Assembly: GCF_014489555.1 (NCBI RefSeq)
Contig: NZ_CP060784.1
Location: 2,232,001 to 2,296,000, forward strand
Direction: 5' to 3'
DNA length: 64,000 nt
Source: Hymenobacter qilianensis
GTDB lineage: Bacteria; Bacteroidota; Bacteroidia; Cytophagales; Hymenobacteraceae
Every line of letters starts with the position of its first letter. Within the stretch, counting starts at the first letter, position 1. The notes under the pieces were generated by a model. It was not told the DNA's origin and did no database searches. It saw only the letters and a list, made by a program, of their open reading frames with translations. Positions 29,010 through 37,668 of this stretch are shown in pieces. The translations under genes and the position numbers were made by a program.

Positions 29010-29474
29010 ATGGCTACCATTCTGTATAACAACCGTCCTGCTACTCGTCCTGCCCGCGCTTTCAACACTGTATTAAGTGAACTTTTGCGCGACACGCTGC
29101 CAACCGCTACTGAGCCCGTTAAATCCTTCATCCCTCAGGCCGACATCCTTGAGTCGGAGGCTGGGTTTGAGTTGCACTTAGCCCTGCCCGGCGTAGCGAA
29201 AGAAGCTGTACAAATTGATTTTCAGGAGGGCAAACTCGTTGTCAGCGGTGAGCGCAAAGCGCCTGAAGCCGTTGAAGCTAAAGAGGGTGAACCGCAAAAT
29301 GCCCCCCGGTTCCGCCGCGTCGAAACCAATTTCGGTAGCTTCACCCGCACCTTCCGCCTCCCCGACACAGTGGATGTAACGGCCATCGAAGCCGAAATGG
29401 CGGATGGTATCCTGCGTGTTCGTTTGCCTTTTGACGGTAAGAAAGTGACCAAGCACCACATTGAGGTGCGTTAA
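29010..29474 (+). CDS. Hsp20/alpha-crystallin small heat shock protein
   Basis: 154 residues. The alpha-crystallin domain spans about residues 45-140 (PQADILESEAGFELHLALPGV, VDFQEGKLVVSGER-like, FGSFTRTFRLPDTVD, ADGILRVRLPF). It acts as an ATP-independent holdase in oligomers. The short N-terminal arm is typical of the bacterial class. A strong terminator follows and the upstream region is AT-rich, so it is its own transcription unit. Confidence 0.94.
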   Translation: MATILYNNRPATRPARAFNTVLSELLRDTLPTATEPVKSFIPQADILESEAGFELHLALPGVAKEAVQIDFQEGKLVVSGERKAPEAVEAKEGEPQNAPRFRRVETNFGSFTRTFRLPDTVDVTAIEAEMADGILRVRLPFDGKKVTKHHIEVR

Positions 29475-29485
29475 GAATATGATTT

Positions 29486-29517
29486 AAAAAAAGGCTCCGT
29501 ATTTGGAGCCTTTTTTT
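29486..29517 (+). terminator. Intrinsic terminator after Hsp20
   Basis: GGCTCC/GGAGCC with seven flanking A-T pairs on each side and a GTATTT loop, ending in seven T. Confidence 0.92.
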
Positions 29518-29655
29518 AAATCTCTCCTGTTGTACATATAAGCAACCTCGCTACGTTAGGTTGCATCTTATAGTCGAAGCGAGGATCGTATTTGAACCTT
29601 GCCTTTTTTGCTTTAAATTCAACTTCTTCTCATATCCAATCCTCGTTTCTTACCC

Positions 29656-31164
29656 ATGCAAGCAAAACAAATGATGCTCGGCCTGCTCGGTTCTGCCATT
29701 CTGGGCGGGGGCGTGGCCGTGGGCGGGTATAAGCTATTAGAGCCTACCAACTCCAACGCACCGCAGGTAGTAGCCGCCGATCCGAATGTGCGCTATACCA
29801 GTGAGTTGCGCAACAGTGACTATGTAGTGCCGGAAGGTCTGAACTTTGTGGCGGCCGCCTCATCGGTGACGCCGGCCGTGGTGCACGTCATGACGGAGTA
29901 CGCTCCCAAAATGCGCAGCAACGCCGGTTCTCAGCGCATGGACCCGCTATTGCGTCAGTTCTTTGGTGAGGATTTCGATCAATACCACCAGTCGCCGCAA
30001 GCGGGTCCTCAGATGGGCTCGGGCTCGGGTGTTATTATCGCGGCCAATGGCTATATCGTCACCAATAACCACGTGATTGATAAGGCCGATAAGATTGAAG
30101 TGGTACTAGACGATAAGCGCAAGTACAAGGCTGAGCTGGTGGGCACCGACCCGACCACCGACCTTGCTCTCCTGAAAGTGCAGGCCGACAATCTGCCCTT
30201 CGTGCGCTACGGCAACTCCGACAATGTGAAAGTAGGAGAGTGGGTGCTGGCTATCGGTAACCCTTTCAACCTGAACTCGACCGTTACGGCTGGTATTATT
30301 TCCGCTAAAGGCCGCAACATTGGTATTCTGCAGCGTGAAGACCGCATGGGCCTGGAGTCGTTCCTGCAGACTGACGCGGTTGTAAACCGTGGTAACTCGG
30401 GTGGCGCCTTAGTCAATTTGAATGGCGATTTGGTCGGTATTAACTCGGCCATTGCTTCTCAAAGCGGCAATTTTGAAGGCTACTCTTTCGCCGTGCCCAG
30501 CAGCATTGTGAGCAAAGTAGTAGATGATCTGCTGAAGTATAAAGTAGTGCAGCGGGCCTTGCTCGGCGTCCAGATTCGGGAAGTAGATGCCCGGTTGGCT
30601 TCCGAGAAAAAGCTGAAGAACCTGAACGGCGTGTACGTGGAGGAGCTGAGCGAAAACAGCGCTGCTGAGGCTGCCGGCCTGGAAAAAGGTGACGTGATTA
30701 CCGAAATCAACGGCGCCAAGGTGAACACTTCATCGCAGCTGCAGGAGCAGGTAGCCCGCTACCGCCCCGGCGACAAGATTAAAGTAGCTTTCCTGCGTGG
30801 TGGCAACGAGCGTACCGCTACTACTACGCTTCGCAACGCCACCGGCACCACGGATGTGGTGCGGGCCGAGGTAGCCAAGGCTGTGAAGTACGAAGGCGCG
30901 ACGCTGGAGCCTGTTAGCAGCCAGGAGTTGAGCAAGCTCGGCATTGAAGGCGGCGCTAAGATCAAAGGCATCCGCGACAGCAACTTCCGCCAGACGGGTA
31001 TTGCCGATGGCTTCATCATCACGCGCATCGACAAGAATAAGGTTGCCAAGCCCCAGGATGTGCAGCGCTATTTAGAGATTGCCAAAAACGGTGATGGTGC
31101 CTTGGTTGAAGGGATTTACCCTGATGGCCGCAAAGCATACTACCCCATTGGTCAGGCTGAATAA
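29656..31164 (+). CDS. HtrA/DegP-type periplasmic serine protease
   Basis: A 502-residue Do-family protease and chaperone. The N-terminus has one hydrophobic segment (MLGLLGSAILGGGVAVGGY). The catalytic triad is His139 (TNNHVID), Asp169 (TTDLALLKV) and Ser248 (RGNSGGALVN). Two PDZ domains follow, the first starting near residue 300 (LLGVQIREVD, AAEAAGLEKGDVITEIN) and the second near residue 410. It handles misfolded envelope proteins. It has its own terminator. Confidence 0.95.
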   Translation: MQAKQMMLGLLGSAILGGGVAVGGYKLLEPTNSNAPQVVAADPNVRYTSELRNSDYVVPEGLNFVAAASSVTPAVVHVMTEYAPKMRSNAGSQRMDPLLRQFFGEDFDQYHQSPQAGPQMGSGSGVIIAANGYIVTNNHVIDKADKIEVVLDDKRKYKAELVGTDPTTDLALLKVQADNLPFVRYGNSDNVKVGEWVLAIGNPFNLNSTVTAGIISAKGRNIGILQREDRMGLESFLQTDAVVNRGNSGGALVNLNGDLVGINSAIASQSGNFEGYSFAVPSSIVSKVVDDLLKYKVVQRALLGVQIREVDARLASEKKLKNLNGVYVEELSENSAAEAAGLEKGDVITEINGAKVNTSSQLQEQVARYRPGDKIKVAFLRGGNERTATTTLRNATGTTDVVRAEVAKAVKYEGATLEPVSSQELSKLGIEGGAKIKGIRDSNFRQTGIADGFIITRIDKNKVAKPQDVQRYLEIAKNGDGALVEGIYPDGRKAYYPIGQAE

Positions 31165-31182
31165 GCGAGTTGGATAGAACCC

Positions 31183-31214
31183 AAAAAAGCCCCCAGAAAA
31201 CTGGGGGCTTTTTT
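31183..31214 (+). terminator. Intrinsic terminator after the HtrA protease
   Basis: AAAAAAGCCCCCAG and CTGGGGGCTTTTTT form a perfect stem around AAAA. Confidence 0.93.
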
Positions 31215-31271
31215 GTTAGTTTTGTTTCTCTTACTACCCACCCCTTCCCAGCGTCTATTTCCCTTTTCATT

Positions 31272-32870
31272 ATGAAACAAGCACTCGAAGAAGCCACCGC
31301 CACGGGCACTGATGTACAAGAGCATGATCCGCACGGTATCAAGTCAGTATTGCGTGAATTGGGCGTTGAAGCCCGCAATCCAGCCTTTAGCACCGGCCTG
31401 AAATGGGGTGGCGCCACTAATACCAAGACCCGCGCCATTCACTCGCCCGCCGATGGGCAATTGATTGGCGAAGTAAGCTTTGCCACCGCCGCCGACTACG
31501 AACAAGTAGTGCAGACGGCTCAGGAAGCATTCCAAACCTGGCGGCTGGTGCCTGCGCCCAAGCGCGGCGAAATCGTGCGCCAGATCGGCAACAAGCTGCG
31601 CGACTACAAGGAGCCGCTCGGCAAGCTGGTGAGCTACGAGATGGGCAAAATACTACAGGAAGGCTTGGGCGAAGTGCAGGAAATGATTGATATCTGCGAC
31701 TTTGCCGTGGGTCTTTCGCGCCAGCTGCACGGCTTCACCATGCACTCCGAGCGCCCCGCCCACCGCATGTACGACCAGTATCATCCGCTGGGCGTGGTCG
31801 GCATTATTTCGGCCTTCAATTTCCCGGTGGCCGTCTGGAGCTGGAACGCCATGCTGGCCGCCGTCTGTGGCGACGTGAGCATCTGGAAGCCTTCCGAGAA
31901 AACGCCGCTGGTCGCGGTGGCCGTGCAGCACATTATCCGGGATGTACTGAAGGAAAACGAGTTGCCGGAGGGTATTTTCAACCTCATCATTGGCGACGCC
32001 GAGATTGGCCAGTTGATGGCCGCCGATGGCCGCGTGCCGCTGGTGTCGGCTACCGGCTCCACCCGGATGGGCAAGAAAGTGGGCGAAGTAGTGGGCGCAC
32101 GCCTGGGCCGCGCGCTGCTGGAGCTGGGGGGCAATAATGCCATTATCCTCACCGAACACGCCGATCTGGACATTGCCATGCGGGCCGTCGTGTTTGGGGC
32201 CGTGGGCACAGCCGGCCAGCGCTGCACCACGACGCGCCGCCTCATCATTCACGATTCTATTTTTGAAGACGTAAAGCAGCGTCTGCTCACCATCTACCCC
32301 AAGCTGCCCATCGGTAATCCGCTGACGGAAGGCACGTTGGTAGGTCCGCTGATCGATGAAGCTGCCGTGCGCGGATTCAGCGAAGCGCTGGCAGCCGTGC
32401 AGCAGGAGGGAGGCAAATTGCTGATTGGGGGGCAAATTCTGACCGGCGACCAGTATCCGGGGGGCAATTATGTGCAGCCCGCTTTGGTCGAAGCCGAAAA
32501 TTATTACCACACGGTGCAGGAAGAAACGTTCGCGCCCATCCTGTATCTGATCAAATACAGCGGTGATGTGGAAGCTGCCATTGCCCTGCAAAATGGCGTG
32601 CGCCAAGGCTTATCGTCGTCCATCTTTACCCTGAATATGCGCGAAGCCGAAGCATTCCTGTCGCAGGCGGGCTCCGACTGTGGCATTGCCAACGTGAACA
32701 TCGGTACTTCCGGCGCCGAGATCGGGGGCGCATTCGGCGGCGAAAAGGAAACCGGCGGCGGCCGCGAATCCGGCTCCGACGCCTGGAAAATCTATATGCG
32801 CCGCCAGACGAATACCATCAACTACTCGCGGGAGCTACCGCTGGCCCAGGGAATTAAGTTTGATATATAA
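31272..32870 (+). CDS. ALDH7-type aldehyde dehydrogenase
   Basis: 532 residues from ATG 31272; the frame upstream covers a terminator and is not coding. Catalytic Cys lies in GTAGQRCTTTRRL and the general-base Glu in LLELGGNNAIIL, with NAD-site segments FNFPVAVWSWNAMLAA, KPSEKTPLVA and ATGSTRMG. GFGGEKETGGGRESGSDAWK-like C-terminal sequence fits antiquitin (ALDH7), which oxidises alpha-aminoadipate semialdehyde (piperideine-6-carboxylate) in lysine breakdown. No other lysine catabolic gene is adjacent. Three GGGGGGCAA words lie within it. Confidence 0.9.
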   Translation: MKQALEEATATGTDVQEHDPHGIKSVLRELGVEARNPAFSTGLKWGGATNTKTRAIHSPADGQLIGEVSFATAADYEQVVQTAQEAFQTWRLVPAPKRGEIVRQIGNKLRDYKEPLGKLVSYEMGKILQEGLGEVQEMIDICDFAVGLSRQLHGFTMHSERPAHRMYDQYHPLGVVGIISAFNFPVAVWSWNAMLAAVCGDVSIWKPSEKTPLVAVAVQHIIRDVLKENELPEGIFNLIIGDAEIGQLMAADGRVPLVSATGSTRMGKKVGEVVGARLGRALLELGGNNAIILTEHADLDIAMRAVVFGAVGTAGQRCTTTRRLIIHDSIFEDVKQRLLTIYPKLPIGNPLTEGTLVGPLIDEAAVRGFSEALAAVQQEGGKLLIGGQILTGDQYPGGNYVQPALVEAENYYHTVQEETFAPILYLIKYSGDVEAAIALQNGVRQGLSSSIFTLNMREAEAFLSQAGSDCGIANVNIGTSGAEIGGAFGGEKETGGGRESGSDAWKIYMRRQTNTINYSRELPLAQGIKFDI

Positions 32871-32923
32871 AGTAGCTTAGTCAAACTCGTCTTTCTGTCG
32901 AGCACCCTGCCTGAGTTCACTGC

Positions 32924-32962
32924 AAAGAAGACCCGCGTAGTTTCTACACGGGTCTTCTTTAT
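32924..32962 (+). terminator. Intrinsic terminator after the aldehyde dehydrogenase
   Basis: AAAGAAGACCCGCGTAG pairs with TACACGGGTCTTCTTT around a TTTC loop, one mismatch. Confidence 0.88.
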
Positions 32963-33155
32963 ACATGCCGGGGAAAGATCATTTGCCCTAACTTGGATTA
33001 TCCGGATTCCAATTGTTTGTCGGGTATATAATGGCGGAAGCGAGCCCGAGTAATAAGCTTGAAACCGCCAGCCAGTTCACTCAAACTAGTGTCGCCTTCT
33101 TTTGGCGTTCACTGCCCAACGCTGTACCACCTCAGAAAACCAAAAGCTGCATCCT

Positions 33156-33920
33156 ATGTCTATCACTTCTCACGCAGACTTAGCCGGCCTTCAGCGCATC
33201 AGCGAAGCCGTTGGCATTACCCTCAAACAGATGCGCGAGTATGCTGAGCCGGGCATGACGACCAAAGAGCTGGACGAATACGGCGGACGTATGCTGGCCG
33301 CCATGGGGGCCAAATCGGCCCCCCGGCTTACCTATGGCTTTCCGGGCTGGACGTGCATCAGCGTGAATAACGAAGTGGCGCACGGAATTCCTTCGGCCCG
33401 TAAGGTGCTGCAAGAAGGCGACCTAGTGAATATCGACGTATCGGCGGAGTTGGGCGGCTACTGGGCCGATAATGGTGGCTCCTTCGTGCTCGGGGCGGAT
33501 ATTCACCAGCACCAGCCTCTGGTTGATGCCTCCCGTCAAATCCTGCGTACCGCCCTCAGCGGCATTCGCGGCGGTGTCCGCATTGCTGATATTGGGGGGC
33601 TGATTGAAGCAGAAGCGCGAAAATTAGGGTATCGGGTGATCAAGAACTTGGTGGGGCATGGAATTGGACGCAGCCTGCACGAAGAACCGACGGAAATCCC
33701 TTGCTACTACGACCGCTACAACCGCAAGCGCTTTAAAATGAACTCGGTGGTAGCAGTAGAAACGTTTATTTCTACTCGCGCCACGTTCGCCCATCCGCTC
33801 AGCGACGGCTGGACGCTGACTACCAAAGACGGCAGCTTCGTAGCCCAGCACGAGCATACCATTGTGATTACGGATGACGAGCCTCTCATTCTTACGGCGG
33901 CGAACCGGATCTGGGAATAG
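33156..33920 (+). CDS. Second type I methionine aminopeptidase
   Basis: 254 residues from ATG 33156 (MSITSHADLAGLQRISEAVG). All five metal ligands are kept: Asp in NIDVS, Asp in YWADNGG, His in VGHGIGRSLHEEP, Glu in VAVETFI and Glu in QHEHTIVI. It differs clearly from the copy in the ribosomal protein operon, for example VDVSAELGGYWADNGG in place of [16 protein letters not shown], so it is a separate lineage rather than a recent duplicate. It stands alone. Confidence 0.93.
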   Translation: MSITSHADLAGLQRISEAVGITLKQMREYAEPGMTTKELDEYGGRMLAAMGAKSAPRLTYGFPGWTCISVNNEVAHGIPSARKVLQEGDLVNIDVSAELGGYWADNGGSFVLGADIHQHQPLVDASRQILRTALSGIRGGVRIADIGGLIEAEARKLGYRVIKNLVGHGIGRSLHEEPTEIPCYYDRYNRKRFKMNSVVAVETFISTRATFAHPLSDGWTLTTKDGSFVAQHEHTIVITDDEPLILTAANRIWE

Positions 33921-34121
33921 TTGTAACCTGTTGCGGAACGCGCCTTGGCTCCTAACTTGACCCTGCCCCGCAACCTGGGTTATTTAGTCTGAGACCCCGT
34001 GCAACCCGCCTTATCGTTTATTGTCTTTCTCTTGCTTATCCATCAGAACGAGCAGTTTAGCGAAGAAATTCGGATATTCACGGGCTGTTATTTCTGACCT
34101 TGCACAACCCAAATATCGCAC

Positions 34122-34682
34122 ATGGAGGCTTTTGCGTATACTGATATCAACGCCCCGTTGGTGGAGCGTTGCCGCTTGGGCGACCGCCGTGCCCAGGCTG
34201 AAATCTATAAGCGCTACGCGAAGGCAATGTTCAATGCCTCCCTGCGCATTACCGGCGACTTTGCCGAGGCCGAAGACGTGTTGCAGGAGTCGTTCCTGAG
34301 CGCGTTTCGTGAGCTGCATAGCTACAAGGGCGACTCGTCGTTCGGTAGTTGGCTGAAGCGCATCGTCATCAACAAAAGCATTAACTGCCTGCGCAATCGG
34401 CGCTTGCAGCTGGTGCCGCTGGCCGAGCAGCACGATTCGGTGGGCTCCGATCAGGACGACGACACCGACTTTACGGAAGTAAGTTGGCGAGCTGACCGAT
34501 TGCGCCGCTGCATCCAGGAACTACCTGATGGCTACCGCGTAGTACTCTCACTGTACCTGCTCGAAGGCTACGATCACGCCGAAATAGCAGGCATTCTGAA
34601 TATAACCGAATCAACCTCCAAATCACAGTATAGTAGGGCCCGAAAAAAATTGCTGGAACTAGGGCGCCAGCACGGATTGTAA
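34122..34682 (+). CDS. ECF-type RNA polymerase sigma factor
   Basis: 186 residues. Region 2 reads YKRYAKAMFNASLRITGDFAEAEDVLQESFL with the usual acidic EDVLQ; region 4 is LPDGYRVVLSLYLLEGYDHAEIAGILNITESTSKSQYSRARKKL, a helix-turn-helix for -35 recognition. It is followed 100 bases later by a membrane protein that is probably its anti-sigma factor. Confidence 0.93.
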   Translation: MEAFAYTDINAPLVERCRLGDRRAQAEIYKRYAKAMFNASLRITGDFAEAEDVLQESFLSAFRELHSYKGDSSFGSWLKRIVINKSINCLRNRRLQLVPLAEQHDSVGSDQDDDTDFTEVSWRADRLRRCIQELPDGYRVVLSLYLLEGYDHAEIAGILNITESTSKSQYSRARKKLLELGRQHGL

Positions 34683-34781
34683 AGCACCTAGTAAGTGTTG
34701 GATACACCGGCCGGACTAACGCTCCACCCACATAGCCGCGGGTCATGGTCGAAGGGAAGAAACGTGCGAATAACCACCTGT

Positions 34782-35533
34782 ATGAACGAGAATAAGAAAT
34801 CACTTGAAGCTTTCGTAGAGCAGCACCGCGCCGACTTCGACGCGTTCGAGCCACGCCCCGATCTGTGGGACAGCATCGAAGAGGAGCTGACGACGCAATC
34901 TGTGGCGTTCGACGAAACGGAAGAGGAAGTGCCCCTGCGCATTATAAAACTGGCCCCGAGCCAGTAGTACCAGCCAAAAAAGCCCCTTGGAATGGCCGCT
35001 TTGGCATTGCCGCCGCTATTGCCGTTACGGTACTAGCCGGTGGGGGGCTTTTCTGGCAAAACTCCGCCTCACCAACTGCCTCTGTCTGGACAAGCATTAG
35101 TCCTGCGCCTTACCTTACCACGGCTCCTACGGAAGAAGAAACCAACGACTCCTTTTATTACGGAACCAACCCTGTAGCCACGGCGGCCGCCAATGCGCCT
35201 ACCCAGCGCCTGAACACGGCTGTGAAGCAGATGGAAGCCTACTTTGCCTCCCAGATCAAAGAACGGGCCGGCGAGTTACGCCAGCTGGAAGAAGAAAGCT
35301 CCAACGCCCCCGCCGCCGATTGGCAACGCGAGCTGGCTGTACTCGACTCGACATATGCCCAACTCAAAACCGAGCTATACCGCAACCCCGAGCCAGACAT
35401 GGTGCTCGACGCCATGAATCGCAACCTGCAAATCAGGGTTGATATCTTAAACCAGCAGCTGCGGACCCGCGAAAGAATGCTGGAGTACCACACTGATGAG
35501 CCAGAAGTGGCCAAAAACAATCGCAAGCGATGA
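34782..35533 (+). CDS. Probable anti-sigma factor, frame broken once as read
   Basis: Reconstructs to 250 residues from ATG 34782. The N-terminal cytosolic part (LEAFVEQHRADFDAFEPRPDLWDSI) resembles Bacteroidota anti-sigma heads. One membrane helix follows (GIAAAIAVTVLAGGGLFW), then a periplasmic region with a predicted coiled coil (RAGELRQLEEESSNA, NQQLRTRERML). One C is missing at 34955-34958; restoring it joins IIKLAP to EPVVPAKK. It starts downstream of the ECF sigma gene and its stop overlaps the next start (ATGA). Partnership with the sigma factor is inferred from position and topology. Confidence 0.78.
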
Positions 35534-36780
35534 AAACGGTCCTGATGGGTTTTAACTACTGTCTGTTGTCGCTGGCGGCGAGCCTCACGCTGATTCAGCC
35601 TGGAAAAGCCGAGCAGCTTTCTCCTCTGGAGCCAGTGACTGTTGTCATTGATAACTACCACCAGGGGGCTGGTACCACTCAGCCGGGTATGCCGCAGCAG
35701 GGTGGCGCCCCGCCTTCCACGGCGCCGGTACAGCAAGGCAGCCAGGGCCAGCAAGAAATGAGTGCGGTGCCAGCCGTGGAAAAGAGCCGCAAGCTGAGCC
35801 GCACCTTCGCGGCGCGCGCCGACAAGCCATACTCCTTGCAAACCCGCTACGGCCGCGTACAGATCAATACCTGGAACCGGGCCGAAATTCGCACCGACGT
35901 TGATATCATTACCCGCGCCGACTCAGACGAAAAAGCGCAGGAGCTGATGAATATGATTCAGGTGAGAATGCTGGAAAACGACCCGAATACGGGTGGAATA
36001 GCCGTTCAGTCGAAGTTTGGAGCTATGCCTAACGGTTGCGCCAGCCGGCAACGGCTCTACGAAGTGAACTACACCGTTTGGCTGCCCAAAAACACGAATT
36101 TACGCGTGTACAATACCTTCGGCGACATCAGCATCAACAACGATCTGACAGGCACCACGGAGCTGGCAGTAGAATATGGCAGTCTGCGCACAAGCCGCCT
36201 GGATGGTCCACAAAACCTATTGCGCGTAGGTAACGGTCAGAGCACCATTGCTTTCGCCAGCAAAGCCAGCATCGATGCTTCTTACTCCAAACTCCGCCTG
36301 GACGCGGGGGAAGTGGTAGACTTGCGCAACAACTACTCCGATATCGACATCGGTACCGTGCGCGATCTGACGGTACACAGCAAGTACGGCGACGTGGCTC
36401 TGGGTACCGTTCGGAATCTGCGCGGCTCGTCGGGCTTCTCTAAGTTCAGCATTGATCAATTAAATGACCAACTGGATATGAAGGTGCAGTACTGCCCCGC
36501 TTTTGAAGTCCGCAACACCGGCAAAAATTTCCGTCAGATCAATCTGGATGGCGGCTACAGCACTTTTCTGCTGAACTTCTCGGAAGGTGCCGGGTTTGAC
36601 TTTGATGTGAATACCCTGCACGGCAAGCTTCTGGTTGATAAAGAGTTAGTGCGTGTTCGGTCGGAAGAAAGCAGCTCAACTGCCAGCGATACGCAGGGTA
36701 AGTTTGGGGGAGCCAGCGCCAAAAATTCTGGCAACGTAAACATCAAAGTGCGCTACGGCAACGTAAGCTTTAATAAATAG
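35530..36780 (+). CDS. Exported DUF4097-like beta-repeat protein
   Basis: 416 residues. A signal peptide (YCLLSLAASLTLIQPGKA) is followed by a Gln/Pro-rich segment and then a long series of short beta-strand repeats (INTWNRAEIRTDVDI, LRVYNTFGDISINNDL, LDASYSKLRLDAGEVVDLRNNYSDIDIG, VRYGNVSF). This is the DUF4097 style of parallel beta solenoid. Many such genes follow ECF sigma/anti-sigma pairs, and the ATGA overlap supports cotranscription. Function is unknown; a sensor or envelope target of the sigma factor is a guess. Confidence 0.75.
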   Translation: MKTVLMGFNYCLLSLAASLTLIQPGKAEQLSPLEPVTVVIDNYHQGAGTTQPGMPQQGGAPPSTAPVQQGSQGQQEMSAVPAVEKSRKLSRTFAARADKPYSLQTRYGRVQINTWNRAEIRTDVDIITRADSDEKAQELMNMIQVRMLENDPNTGGIAVQSKFGAMPNGCASRQRLYEVNYTVWLPKNTNLRVYNTFGDISINNDLTGTTELAVEYGSLRTSRLDGPQNLLRVGNGQSTIAFASKASIDASYSKLRLDAGEVVDLRNNYSDIDIGTVRDLTVHSKYGDVALGTVRNLRGSSGFSKFSIDQLNDQLDMKVQYCPAFEVRNTGKNFRQINLDGGYSTFLLNFSEGAGFDFDVNTLHGKLLVDKELVRVRSEESSSTASDTQGKFGGASAKNSGNVNIKVRYGNVSFNK

Positions 36781-36837
36781 GGCGCTGCAACGCCCTCATC
36801 ACTATCGTTCTGGTGGTGAGTGCAGAAGGGTAGTGAG

Positions 36838-36884
36838 GAGAGGAGAAAAGTCAGCTAGAGCTGGCTCTTCTCCTCTTTATTTTT
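36838..36884 (+). terminator. Intrinsic terminator after the DUF4097-like gene
   Basis: AGGAGAAAAGTCAGCT (36841-36856) pairs with AGCTGGCTCTTCTCCT (36859-36874), one G-U and one mismatch, followed by CTTTATTTTTT. Confidence 0.75.
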
Positions 36885-36934
36885 TGCTGTACCCTACGCT
36901 GGGGGGCAAAAATTATTCACTGTTAGTCAGCGGC

Positions 36935-36942
36935 TACCTTTG
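36935..36942 (+). promoter_or_regulatory. Candidate -7 box (TACCTTTG) for the PPC-domain gene
   Basis: TACCTTTG fits TAnnTTTG and lies 18 bases upstream of the ATG at 36961. No clear -33 box. An intergenic GGGGGGCAAAAA word is just upstream at 36901. Confidence 0.5.
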
Positions 36943-36960
36943 CGCTGCCAACCTGTCTGT

Positions 36961-37512
36961 ATGCGCCTTATACTCACTACGCTTCTGCTCGGACTAACTG
37001 TCTCAGAGACTTTTGCCCAAACCAAAGCTGCTATGTCTTCGCCTGTTGCGCCCGCCGTGTCTGCCCTGTCGTCGCCCATGCGTACGTATGCGCTACGCTT
37101 AGCACCCGGCCAGGATTTGCGGCAGCAGCTTCAGGCTTTCGCCCAAGCCTATCAGATAAAAGCTGCTACTATAATTACGGGGGTTGGCAGCCTGACTACC
37201 GTTCGGCTGCGCCTCGCCAATCAGCCTGGATCAACTGAGTATAAGGGGCATTTCGAGGTAGTGTCGCTGGTGGGTACGCTCTCTGTAAATGGCAGCCACC
37301 TACATCTGGCCGTTGCTGACTCCGCGGGTCAAACCATTGGGGGGCATTTAGTAGATGGCAACCTGGTTTATACCACCATGGAACTGGTAATAGGTGTGCT
37401 GGAAGAGCTAGACTTTCGGCGCGAAACAGATCCTGTTTCTACCTATCAGGAGTTGGTGGTTTATCCGGCTGAAGTCCGTAAGAAAATGACAATTGATAAG
37501 CCGAAAAAGTAA
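36961..37512 (+). CDS. Exported PPC-domain (DUF296) protein
   Basis: 183 residues from ATG 36961; a TTG at 36940 is possible. A clear signal peptide (MRLILTTLLLGLTVSETFAQ) precedes a PPC/DUF296 domain spanning about residues 45-170: ITGVGSLTTVRLRLAN, KGHFEVVSLVGTLSVNGSHLHLAVAD, GGHLVDGNLVYTTMELVIG. The HLH and GGH residues form the conserved metal-site region. Plant relatives are nuclear AT-hook proteins, but an export signal makes a DNA-binding role unlikely here. Confidence 0.88.
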   Translation: MRLILTTLLLGLTVSETFAQTKAAMSSPVAPAVSALSSPMRTYALRLAPGQDLRQQLQAFAQAYQIKAATIITGVGSLTTVRLRLANQPGSTEYKGHFEVVSLVGTLSVNGSHLHLAVADSAGQTIGGHLVDGNLVYTTMELVIGVLEELDFRRETDPVSTYQELVVYPAEVRKKMTIDKPKK

Positions 37513-37668
37513 GCGCCATATTGTTTAATGTACTTGATATAAATTTTGCATAGTTAGTGCCCAGTTCTTTCAGGAAATCACTGAAATACGTACTATTGTA
37601 GGAATGTTCCGTGAACTGCCGTGGTTGCGGACAGGCTGGCGCATTACTATACTATCAGGTTTAATTTG

